A DNA stretch of 8,248 bases from RGIG8782 sp017475895. Lineage in GTDB: Bacteria; Pseudomonadota; Alphaproteobacteria; Rickettsiales; UBA1997. Positions 1 through 6,109 of this stretch are shown piece after piece. A model generated the notes under the pieces. It saw only the letters and a program-made list of their open reading frames with translations, was not told the DNA's origin and did not search any database. The position numbers and the translations under genes were made by a program. The DNA lies in NCBI GenBank assembly GCA_947167315.1, contig CAMVHP010000041.1:1-8248 (forward strand), written 5' to 3'. Position 1 is the stretch's first letter; each line of letters begins with the position of its first letter.

Positions 1-1
1 T

Positions 2-541
2 GTTGATGGCTGGAAGGTTCTGGATAAACCTAAATGTGTGAAGAGGTGTAGTGGTAACACTTGGAGTGTAGGGGTTAATCCAACTGGTAGCGGTGATTGG
101 ACAGTAAGTGTTGGTTTTGCAAACTTAAGACATTCAAAGTGGTTCTATGCATATTTTGCCGGCCATGCTAACCAAAGTTGTTATAAAAATGGTTATGTTG
201 ATCATGCTATTGTTAAATATGAATGTGATAATGGCACGGCTAAACAAATTATTTGGCAATCCGAAAAAGATGGTATTGCTGGATGGGATAGGTGGTATTC
301 GGCGTGGAATCCTGTTTCGCATATTTGTACAGGGTATACTTACTTTTCCGCAAGTGATGGAGGAGTTAATTGTAGTTGTAAACACAGGTGGCAACAGCGT
401 GGTGATGACTCAACTGCTGATATTTTCTCGTGTGTGCCCTCAAGCTGTACCGGTCATGCTGATCGAAACAGTGCTAGTTACACTGGTAGTTTTGGTCCTA
501 GTGGTGTTAGTACTGTAACATATACAATTAACAGAAATTAG
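2..541 (+). CDS. C-terminal part of a Cys-rich, probably exported protein (5' end outside window)
   Basis: The reading frame is open from base 2 to the TAG at 539-541, giving 179 visible residues; the true start lies upstream of the window. A GTG at 38 could serve as a start, but the frame continues in protein-like sequence before it (GWKVLDKPKC) and no ribosome site precedes it, so this is taken as a partial gene. The visible part has nine cysteines, many Trp, Tyr, Gly, Ser and Asn, and no long hydrophobic segment. It ends in a Ser/Thr/Gly-rich stretch (SASYTGSFGPSGVSTVTYT). That composition suits a disulfide-bonded extracytoplasmic or surface protein. I do not recognise the family and see no catalytic motif. 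A candidate terminator starts at its stop codon, so it probably ends its transcription unit. Confidence 0.65.
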   Translation, partial: VDGWKVLDKPKCVKRCSGNTWSVGVNPTGSGDWTVSVGFANLRHSKWFYAYFAGHANQSCYKNGYVDHAIVKYECDNGTAKQIIWQSEKDGIAGWDRWYSAWNPVSHICTGYTYFSASDGGVNCSCKHRWQQRGDDSTADIFSCVPSSCTGHADRNSASYTGSFGPSGVSTVTYTINRN

Positions 542-569
542 CAATTTAGCATTTGAATTATTGCTTTTT
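540..569 (+). terminator. Candidate intrinsic terminator at the end of the Cys-rich gene
   Basis: AGCAAT (540-545) pairs with ATTGCT (560-565), and the T-run continues to 569. The loop is 14 nt and could hold two more A-T pairs with a bulge. The stem begins inside the TAG stop codon. It is short and has only two G-C pairs, so this is a moderate call. Confidence 0.4.
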
Positions 570-700
570 AATATAATATTTACCATCCAGTCACGACCGA
601 CAATTGTTGGAGTAAAAAACTTGACAATTGCTTGACAATTAAATATATATATATACTAAAAACTAAAAATATACTGGTAATTTAATAATTATTGCTTTTT
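556..700. repeat. 14-bp direct repeat (556-569 and 687-700) flanking 117 bp
   Basis: The sequence AATTATTGCTTTTT occurs at 556-569, in the tail of the candidate terminator, and again at 687-700, just before the ATG of the first ABC gene. The 117 bp between them carry the promoter. Near its ends lie TTACCA (580-585) and its reverse complement TGGTAA (675-680). This could be a small insertion with target duplication or a local duplication; no transposase is present. Confidence 0.5.
621..649 (+). promoter_or_regulatory. Sigma70-type promoter for the ABC genes
   Basis: A perfect -35 box TTGACA (621-626) is followed by a 17-nt spacer and a -10-like TATATA (644-649) inside an alternating AT run. 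A second TTGACA (632-637) lies 11 bp later and could pair with TATACT (652-657), but only with a short 14-nt spacer. Transcription would begin near 656 and leave about 50 nt before the ABC start codon. The heptamer GACAATT occurs at 599, 623 and 634, the last two overlapping the -35 boxes, so a regulator could bind here. Confidence 0.5.
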
Positions 701-707
701 GGTTAAA

Positions 708-1757
708 ATGGCTACCGTTATCAACAGCAACCTAAAAAACTTTTTTGTCGATTTCATAAAAAGGTTTAAATATGAAATTTTATTTTTTTACTTCTTCGTT
801 ATAGCGGCCGATGCTTGCTACATGCTTGCTAGCGGGTACATTTTGAAGATTATAACAAATAGTTTAAATGGCGGTAACTTTGATATATTTCAGCTATGTA
901 TATTGTATTCATTCTTTGTGACTCTTTATCCAATAAGCAGGGTTTTTACTAAGCAAATTGAACTTATTTTTGACAGAAAAGCTGATAAATACTACACTCT
1001 TGAGTATTTTTCCAAAATACTGCAGTATGATATTGAATATTTTTCAAACATTTTGACCGGTCAATTGACTACAAAACTCTTTAATGTAAAAAAGAAAGTA
1101 AGACACATTTTTAAAGATCTTTCTGATGCTATTAGTAATTTTGTGATTTACATTGTTGGTGTTATGGTATTTTTATTTATAGATATAAAATTATTCGTGT
1201 TCAATGTCGTTTGGTTTATAATGTACTATATATTGTTGGTTTTTATACTGAAGTGGCAGTTTAGAGTTTCTGATCAAAATAGTGAACAGAAAACTAAATC
1301 TTTTGGTATAATTAATGATTGCTTTATGAACATCATGAATATTAAAATATTTTCAAACGAAAAGAAGGAATACAGACAAATAAAAAGACAAAGTCTGAAT
1401 ATTTTAAAAAGTGAAGGTAAAATGACGTTGAATAAAAGTGTTATGGATCTTTTTAACTATGTTATGATGGGTGTAATGATTTTTGGTTCATCCGGAATTG
1501 TATTTTATAACTACATGGGCGGTAACGTTTCCGCCGGAACGACAATTTTTGTGATTACTTTTACTGTGAGAATAGTATTTTGGTTAAATTATTCCATAAG
1601 AACGTTATTTGATTTGATAGGTGCGGTATCATCAATAAATAATTCGTTGAATTTATTGATGACGGAGATTCGTGTTAAAAATAGAACTAAAGATAAATTG
1701 AATGTTGATGATGGTAAAATTACATTCAAAAATGTATCTTTTAGTTATAATAGTTAA
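708..1757 (+). CDS. ABC exporter membrane half 1, ends before its ATPase domain
   Basis: This 349-residue protein has the six-helix membrane domain of an ABC exporter half-transporter: hydrophobic segments near residues 22-45, 62-82, 140-160, 163-185, 250-275 and 280-303. Coupling-loop motifs typical of the family include EYFSNILTGQLTTK and NIMNIKIFSNEKKE. It then reads GKITFKNVSFSYNS and stops, just past the A-loop tyrosine, with no Walker A, signature or Walker B. Normal members of this type are about 570-600 residues, so the ATPase domain is missing. The start at ATG 708 has no clear ribosome site; a TTG at 699 is an in-frame alternative. The TAA at 1755 is followed in the same frame by GGA GAC AGG and the ATG of the next gene. 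The exported substrate is unknown. Confidence 0.75.
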   Translation: MATVINSNLKNFFVDFIKRFKYEILFFYFFVIAADACYMLASGYILKIITNSLNGGNFDIFQLCILYSFFVTLYPISRVFTKQIELIFDRKADKYYTLEYFSKILQYDIEYFSNILTGQLTTKLFNVKKKVRHIFKDLSDAISNFVIYIVGVMVFLFIDIKLFVFNVVWFIMYYILLVFILKWQFRVSDQNSEQKTKSFGIINDCFMNIMNIKIFSNEKKEYRQIKRQSLNILKSEGKMTLNKSVMDLFNYVMMGVMIFGSSGIVFYNYMGGNVSAGTTIFVITFTVRIVFWLNYSIRTLFDLIGAVSSINNSLNLLMTEIRVKNRTKDKLNVDDGKITFKNVSFSYNS

Positions 1758-1766
1758 GGAGACAGG

Positions 1767-2849
1767 ATGAGTACAGCTGCGAGTGGCCAATTACCAAAAA
1801 AACTTTTGCCATTTATATGGCATTTTTTAAAAAAATATAAGTTTAGTTTTTTTGTATATTTGTTTTGTGTTATGATAATGAGCGATGTGCCGGTGGTGTT
1901 GCTTCGACCTTATCTGTTGAAGTTGTTTTTTGGTAGAATAGGTGATGGTACCATAACGTTGACCAGTGGTTTTTTACTGTTGTTTGGGATTGTGTTTTCT
2001 GATCCTATGTACCTGATTAATGCATTTAAACGTACATTTGAATTTAAATCCATCAAAAGAACGATTGAGGATATGAGGTGTACGATGTTTAAATATTTGA
2101 CGGGTCAAACGGTGAATTTTTTCAACACAAATTATAGTGGTGAAATTGTAAATAAGATTGATTTAATAACAGAGTCCACGACAAGTGTTATTGAATGTTT
2201 TATGACGATTACGAAAAACATTATACTACTGTTAATATTTAATGGAATATTGTTTTATTTTGGGTTTTTATTTGGAATTGTTGGAATAGTTTGGTCTGTA
2301 TTGTACTCCATAGTTAGCTTTTACTATTTGGTGGTAAAAAAAACCAAACAGTCTGTATTGGTGCAGGATAGTAATAATAAAATAGCAGCTCTTGTTAATG
2401 ATGATTTTATGAACGTTAAAAATATAAAGATTTTTTCAAATCAAAAATTTGAAAGAAGAAAGTTAAAAAATTTGTTAAAGGAAAAGTTTAAGAGAGATAC
2501 AGCCAGATGTAGATATACGCAAATAGCTGATTTTTATTTTTTTGTTTTGAATTTTTCTCTTGTGAGTTTAGCTTTGCTGATTAGTCTGCTACAACTGAAA
2601 AATGGTTTGATTAATGTCGGAGATTTTATATTTTTAATATATGCTATTCAAATGCAGGTGGGGTTTTCAAGGGAAATATGTTGGCTTGGAGAGTCGCTTA
2701 GAGACATTGTAGCGATGGACGATAGTTTGGGGCTGATTACCAATGATATTGTGATAAAAGATAAGAAGGACGCAAAACAATTAAATGTTGGTGACGGCAA
2801 AATAGTATTCAACATTTTAAAGTTTAGCTACACAAAGAAGGTTAATTAA
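1767..2849 (+). CDS. ABC exporter membrane half 2, ends before its ATPase domain
   Basis: This 360-residue protein is a paralogue of the preceding one: it has the same six-helix plan, the same coupling-loop pattern (FFNTNYSGEIVNK and NVKNIKIFSNQKFE) and a near-identical linker (LNVGDGKI against LNVDDGKI). It starts at ATG 1767 behind GGAG (1758-1761), nine bases after the stop of the first gene, so the two are surely co-transcribed and were probably a heterodimeric exporter. Like its partner it ends just after the A-loop, at IVFNILKFSYTKKVN. A TAA follows, and the ATPase sequence resumes 45 bases later in a different frame. Both proteins stopping at the same domain boundary is the oddest feature of the locus. 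It is either a separate membrane subunit or a gene cut by rearrangement. Confidence 0.75.
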   Translation: MSTAASGQLPKKLLPFIWHFLKKYKFSFFVYLFCVMIMSDVPVVLLRPYLLKLFFGRIGDGTITLTSGFLLLFGIVFSDPMYLINAFKRTFEFKSIKRTIEDMRCTMFKYLTGQTVNFFNTNYSGEIVNKIDLITESTTSVIECFMTITKNIILLLIFNGILFYFGFLFGIVGIVWSVLYSIVSFYYLVVKKTKQSVLVQDSNNKIAALVNDDFMNVKNIKIFSNQKFERRKLKNLLKEKFKRDTARCRYTQIADFYFFVLNFSLVSLALLISLLQLKNGLINVGDFIFLIYAIQMQVGFSREICWLGESLRDIVAMDDSLGLITNDIVIKDKKDAKQLNVGDGKIVFNILKFSYTKKVN

Positions 2850-2894
2850 TGATTGTATGTTGTACGTATGAGGATAATTTAATAACTATAAAGT

Positions 2895-3425
2895 ATGAGG
2901 TATGAAATGGATAAGACCATCGAAAAAAATGTGTTTGACAATTTTAGCCTAGAAATTGAACCAAAAACAAAGGTTGGTTTAGTTGGTTATTCCGGTAGCG
3001 GTAAATCTACACTAATAAGTCTTTTACTGAGATTTTTCGATATAAAAGATGGAAATGGTGCCATTGAGATTGATGGTCAAGATATCAGAGATGTTACTCA
3101 GGAAAGTTTAAGGCAAAATATTTCTTATATTCCACAGGATCCGATTTTGTTTCATAGAACGATAGCGGAAAATATAAAGTATGGAAGACCGAATGCCACA
3201 GATGAAGAAATGATGGAAGCCAGCAAAAAAGCTTGTTGTTACGATTTTATAATGGATCTAGAGGATGGATTTAATACTCTTGTTGGGGAAAGAGGTGTAA
3301 AACTTTCCGGCGGTCAAAGGCAAAGAATAGCAATAGCCAGAGCCATACTGAAAAATGGAAAAATTTTGATACTGGACGAAGCCACCAGTGCTCTTGACAG
3401 CATAACAGAAAAGGAAATACAGTAG
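2895..3425 (+). CDS. ABC exporter ATPase domain, cut by an in-frame TAG
   Basis: This stand-alone ATP-binding domain carries Walker A GYSGSGKST (31-39), Q-loop Q81, signature LSGGQ (137-141), Walker B ILILDE (157-162) and D-loop SALD (165-168). TAG at 3423-3425 ends it after residue 176, before the H-loop histidine, which lies downstream in the same frame. As written, the product should be unable to hydrolyse ATP normally. ATG 2895 has no ribosome site; ATG 2907 has GAGG (2897-2900) at a six-base spacing and is the better start, removing four residues. The longer form has a tyrosine (Y3) that could act as an A-loop residue. A stop at 2889 blocks this frame upstream, so it cannot be the simple C-terminus of membrane half 2. 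It is most likely part of a decaying gene; a separate ATPase subunit is possible. Confidence 0.6.
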   Translation: MRYEMDKTIEKNVFDNFSLEIEPKTKVGLVGYSGSGKSTLISLLLRFFDIKDGNGAIEIDGQDIRDVTQESLRQNISYIPQDPILFHRTIAENIKYGRPNATDEEMMEASKKACCYDFIMDLEDGFNTLVGERGVKLSGGQRQRIAIARAILKNGKILILDEATSALDSITEKEIQ

Positions 3426-3623
3426 GCGTTGGTAAATCTTATGGAAAATAAAACGGTAATTGCCGTGGCTCATAGGTTATCAACATTAAACAACATGGAT
3501 AGAATAGTTGTTCTTGATGGAGGAAAAATAGTTGAAGATGGTACAAAAGAGCAGCTGTTGGCAAATAATGGTTTGTTTAAAAAAATGTGGGATATGCAGA
3601 AGGACGGAATAATCACCGGCTAG
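3426..3623 (+). pseudogene. Remainder of the ABC ATPase domain after the TAG (H-loop region)
   Basis: The same frame continues from codon 178 of the ATPase ORF: ALVNLMENKTVIAVAHRLST, then the usual C-terminal end with VVLDGGKIVEDGTKEQLL, to the TAG at 3621-3623. The H-loop histidine is in AHRLST. Homologous exporters usually read IQEAL at this junction, where this gene has IQ-stop-AL, so one base change (for example GAG to TAG) would explain the break. In-frame starts exist at TTG 3429 and ATG 3441 but neither has a good ribosome site, and a 60-residue H-loop piece is not a known independent protein. Without the TAG the whole ATPase ORF would be 242 residues. Confidence 0.7.
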
Positions 3624-3634
3624 TGGTTTTTCTT
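3611..3634 (+). terminator. Weak intrinsic terminator after the ABC locus
   Basis: AATCAC (3611-3616) pairs with GTGGTT (3623-3628), with one G-U pair and a six-base loop. A T-rich tract (TTTCTTT) follows. The loop and 3' arm include the TAG at 3621-3623. The stem is short, so confidence is low, but the position fits a boundary between the ABC and redox genes. Confidence 0.35.
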
Positions 3635-3665
3635 TGTATTTTGAATTTTTATGATTTCTTTGCTG

Positions 3666-3703
3666 TTGATTTTTGAGAAAAGAATAATAAACTGTACGCA
3701 GTT
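3666..3703 (+). promoter_or_regulatory. Possible promoter and operator dyad ahead of the redox genes
   Basis: TTGATT (3666-3671), 16 bases, then TAAACT (3688-3693) is a modest sigma70-like match. Overlapping the -10 is a perfect 5-bp inverted repeat, AACTG-TACG-CAGTT (3690-3703), a plausible site for a dimeric repressor. It could equally form a small RNA hairpin with a UNCG-type loop. No regulator gene is visible in the window. Confidence 0.3.
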
Positions 3704-3721
3704 GCTTATGGAGGAACGGTT

Positions 3722-4567
3722 ATGCAAATGGTTAAATTGAATAATGGCGTAGAAATGCCGATTCTTGGTTTTGGTGTTTTTCAAATACCGATCGGTGTTG
3801 AATGTGAAAAGGCAGTTTCAGAAGCTATAAAAGTTGGTTATCGTCTATTTGATACAGCACAAGCCTATGGTAATGAGGCCGATGTTGGTAATGCTATCAA
3901 AAAATCTGGTATAGATCGTAAAGAATTTTTTGTGGTTACAAAAGTGTGGATTTCAAATTGTGGTGAAGAACGTGCCTATAGGTCCATTTTGGAATCACTT
4001 AAAAAACTGCAGATGGATTATGTTGATTTACTGTTAATTCATCAACCTTTTGGTGATTACTATGGAACCTATAGAGCCTTGGAACGTGCCTACAGAGAGG
4101 GAAAAACTAGGGCAATTGGTGTTTCTAATTTTTATCCTGATAGATTCGTGGATCTTTGTCATTTTGTTGAGGTTAAGCCGATGGTTAATCAGGTTGAAAC
4201 CCATGTGTTTAATCAACAGCACAGGGCCAATGAGATTATGAAAAAATATAACTGTCAAATCATGTCTTGGGGACCATTTGCTGAAGGTAAAAACAATTTA
4301 TTTACTAATGAAATATTGACTGAAATTGGTAAAAAGTACAATAAAGTGGCATCACAGGTTGCCCTTCGTTTTTTAATTGATGAAAATGTTATTGTAATAC
4401 CTAAATCTGTAAAACCGGAGAGAATGGTTCAAAATTTTGATGTATTTGACTTTAAATTATCCGCCGATGATATGGAAAAAATACATAAATTGGATATGAG
4501 CGAAAGTCTTTTTATTAATCACCATTCTGCTGATGCGGTTGAGTATTTGATTGGATACAAAATATAA
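3722..4567 (+). CDS. Aldo-keto reductase, NADPH-dependent
   Basis: This 281-residue cytoplasmic enzyme of the aldo-keto reductase superfamily resembles the bacterial 2,5-diketo-gluconate and glyoxal reductase type. It is of full length for a (beta/alpha)8 barrel. The catalytic tetrad is complete: D44, Y49, K74 and H107 (in DLLLIHQP). The family landmarks GYRLFDTAQAYGNE and AIGVSNF are present, and IPKS with K228 is the expected contact for the NADPH 2'-phosphate. It should reduce aldehydes or ketones to alcohols; the natural substrate cannot be read. ATG 3722 follows GGAGG (3710-3714) at seven bases, which decides the start over ATG 3728. It is first in a run of three redox genes, with 27 bases to the flavodoxin. 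It uses CGT for about five of twelve arginines, unlike nusA in this window. Confidence 0.9.
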   Translation: MQMVKLNNGVEMPILGFGVFQIPIGVECEKAVSEAIKVGYRLFDTAQAYGNEADVGNAIKKSGIDRKEFFVVTKVWISNCGEERAYRSILESLKKLQMDYVDLLLIHQPFGDYYGTYRALERAYREGKTRAIGVSNFYPDRFVDLCHFVEVKPMVNQVETHVFNQQHRANEIMKKYNCQIMSWGPFAEGKNNLFTNEILTEIGKKYNKVASQVALRFLIDENVIVIPKSVKPERMVQNFDVFDFKLSADDMEKIHKLDMSESLFINHHSADAVEYLIGYKI

Positions 4568-4594
4568 ATAGATAATTAGAATGCGGAGTAAATT

Positions 4595-5182
4595 ATGAAA
4601 AAGTTTCTGTTAATTTTATTATTTATTGTAATTAGTAATAGTTTAATGGCAAAGGAGAAGAATATGAAAAAGTTGGTTGTATATTTTTCAAAAACTGGCG
4701 AGCAGTACAGCGTTGGCAAAATTGAACGAGGTAATACAGCTATTGTTGCTGATATTATTGCCGGTGTTGCGGGAGCTGATGTTTTTGAAGTGAAACTACA
4801 GAACGATACATATCCGACTGAGTATAGAGCTTTAACGGAAGTTGCCTCCGAGGAAAGAAGGAAAAATATTAGGCCGGCAATCGTTGGAAAAATCGAAAAT
4901 TTTGCCGATTATGATGTTGTATTTATTGGTTCGCCGGTGTGGTGGTCTGACATGCCGATGGCTCTTTATACTTTTATAGAACAATATGATTGGAACGGTA
5001 AAACCGTTGCACCGTTTATTACACATGAGGGTAGCGGTCTAGCCGGCATTCCGGATAAAATTAAGATGGCAACCGGTGCAATCGTAACAAATGGTTTAGC
5101 GGTTTATGGACATGTTGCACAAAATAATCCGGATGAAGTAAAAGCAAAAGTGGAAACTTGGCTTAAGGCGGAAAAGCTTTAA
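4595..5182 (+). CDS. Flavodoxin-like protein with N-terminal signal peptide and second internal start
   Basis: This 195-residue protein has a flavodoxin fold. After the leader it reads LVVYFSKTG, with S32, T34, G35 and then G46-N47-T48 as the FMN phosphate loop. GSPVWWSDMPM (112-122) and THEGSGL are typical of the long-loop family often annotated flavodoxin_4. It probably carries electrons via FMN or acts as a small FMN reductase. From ATG 4595 (GGAG at 4585-4588) it begins with a classic signal peptide: MKK, a hydrophobic core at residues 4-18, and possible cleavage after SLMA. ATG 4664 (residue 24) has an even better site, AAGGAG at 4652-4657 with six-base spacing, and would give a 172-residue cytoplasmic flavodoxin of normal length. 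Both forms may be made. It lies between the aldo-keto reductase and the dehydrogenase. Confidence 0.85.
   Translation: MKKFLLILLFIVISNSLMAKEKNMKKLVVYFSKTGEQYSVGKIERGNTAIVADIIAGVAGADVFEVKLQNDTYPTEYRALTEVASEERRKNIRPAIVGKIENFADYDVVFIGSPVWWSDMPMALYTFIEQYDWNGKTVAPFITHEGSGLAGIPDKIKMATGAIVTNGLAVYGHVAQNNPDEVKAKVETWLKAEKL
4652..4666 (+). promoter_or_regulatory. Internal ribosome site and second start of the flavodoxin
   Basis: AAGGAG (4652-4657), a six-base spacer and ATG (4664-4666) lie inside the coding frame, directly after the signal-peptide codons. The following residues (KKLVVYFSKTG) are where an ordinary cytoplasmic flavodoxin begins. The site therefore offers translation of a leaderless form from the same transcript. 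Confidence 0.5.
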
Positions 5183-5234
5183 TATGAATTTAAATAAAAA
5201 TAGTAATATAAACTAATGTAATGTAGGAGATAAA

Positions 5235-6074
5235 ATGAAAGATGTTGTTGTTTTAATAGGTGCCGGTTCCATCGGTGTGGCAATTGCCAGACGAGTGAGT
5301 TATGGTAAGCATTTGGTGGTTGCTGATTTAAAATTGGAACATGCTGAACAAATCGCTAAAGAACTAAATAATGCTGGTTTTGAAACAAGCGCAATTGGAG
5401 CAGATTTGTCCTCCAGAGAATCTATTTTAGCTTTAATTAATCACGCTAAACAATTTGGGAATATTAAAAACTTAATTAATGCGGCCGGTGTTTCGCCAAG
5501 TCAGGCACCGATAGAAGCTATATTGAAGGTTGATTTGTATGGTACGGCTGTTTTAATGGAGGAATTTGGTAAAGTGATTGCTGAAGGCGGTAGTGCCGTT
5601 ATTATTTCTTCACAATCTGGACATAGGTTGGGTGCTTTAACACAGGAGGAAAACGAATTATTGGCATTAACACCAACCGAAGAACTGCTAAATTTAGATA
5701 TGCTGAAAAATATCAAAAATACGCTGGAGGCTTATCAATACTCAAAAAGATGTAATGTGTTACGTGTTGCTTCCGAAGCGGTAAAGTGGGGAAAGAAAAA
5801 TGCACGTATTAATTCCATTTCGCCCGGTATTATTATTACACCTTTAGCTAATGATGAACTCAATGGTCCAAGAGGAGCAAACTATAAAAAGATGTTGGAT
5901 TTATGTCCGTCTCATCGTGCCGGTACTCCGGATGAAGTCGGTGATCTAGCGGCTTATTTAATGAGTGATAAAGCTGGTTTTATAACCGGAGCTGATTTTT
6001 TAATTGACGGAGGTACCACAGCATCCTACTGGTATGGAGATCTTCAATATATGAGAAATTCAATGGGAAAGTAA
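5235..6074 (+). CDS. Short-chain dehydrogenase/reductase (SDR)
   Basis: This 279-residue Rossmann-fold NAD(P)-dependent oxidoreductase has the nucleotide loop GAGSIG (9-14), an acidic residue at the end of the second strand (VADL, favouring NAD), NAAG (82-85), catalytic serine in ISSQS (about 125-128), and Y167-x3-K171 as the active-site pair. PGIIITPL and FITGADFLIDGG complete the family pattern. About 40 residues separate the serine from the tyrosine, where classical SDRs have 12-14. The insert contains TPTEELL and resembles the extended loop of 3-alpha-hydroxysteroid dehydrogenase-like SDRs, which points to a bulky or unusual substrate. ATG 5235 has GGAG (5226-5229) at five bases. It is the last gene of the redox set, 52 bases after the flavodoxin. 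Confidence 0.88.
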   Translation: MKDVVVLIGAGSIGVAIARRVSYGKHLVVADLKLEHAEQIAKELNNAGFETSAIGADLSSRESILALINHAKQFGNIKNLINAAGVSPSQAPIEAILKVDLYGTAVLMEEFGKVIAEGGSAVIISSQSGHRLGALTQEENELLALTPTEELLNLDMLKNIKNTLEAYQYSKRCNVLRVASEAVKWGKKNARINSISPGIIITPLANDELNGPRGANYKKMLDLCPSHRAGTPDEVGDLAAYLMSDKAGFITGADFLIDGGTTASYWYGDLQYMRNSMGK

Positions 6075-6081
6075 TATTTAT

Positions 6082-6107
6082 TTAATTATCAAAATCTTGA
6101 TAATTAA
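6082..6107. terminator. Inverted repeat between converging SDR and bioD genes
   Basis: A perfect 11-bp stem (6082-6092 with 6097-6107) and four-base loop lie between the SDR stop and the bioD stop, two bases from the latter. The position is ideal for a bidirectional terminator. The stem is almost entirely A-T, with one C-G pair, and lacks a long T-run on either side, so efficiency is uncertain. Confidence 0.45.
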
Positions 6108-6109
6108 TG

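Noticed and set aside
134..518. Open frames in other phases (147-518 plus, 134-394 minus) inside the first gene
   Set aside because: They overlap the Cys-rich frame that is open from the window edge, have no ribosome site, and are low-complexity Ile/Val- or Asn/Ile-rich translations of AT-rich DNA.
642..655. Alternating AT run as a microsatellite
   Set aside because: It is only about 14 bases and is better explained as the -10 region of the promoter with TTGACA 17 bases upstream.
3423..3425. TAG as a reassigned sense codon
   Set aside because: TAG also ends the first gene, the ATPase remainder and bioD at natural C-termini, so reassignment across the genome is not supported.
3258..3473. Minus-strand ORF across the ATPase TAG
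   Set aside because: It is the antisense of conserved ATPase motifs and has no recognisable features; the plus-strand frame is clearly the real one.
4034..4258. Frames on both strands inside the aldo-keto reductase
   Set aside because: They are shadows of a gene with a complete catalytic tetrad and a strong ribosome site.
5183..5234. Separate promoter for the SDR gene
   Set aside because: The 52-base gap is AT-rich but has no convincing -35/-10 pair and no terminator, so co-transcription with the flavodoxin is simpler.
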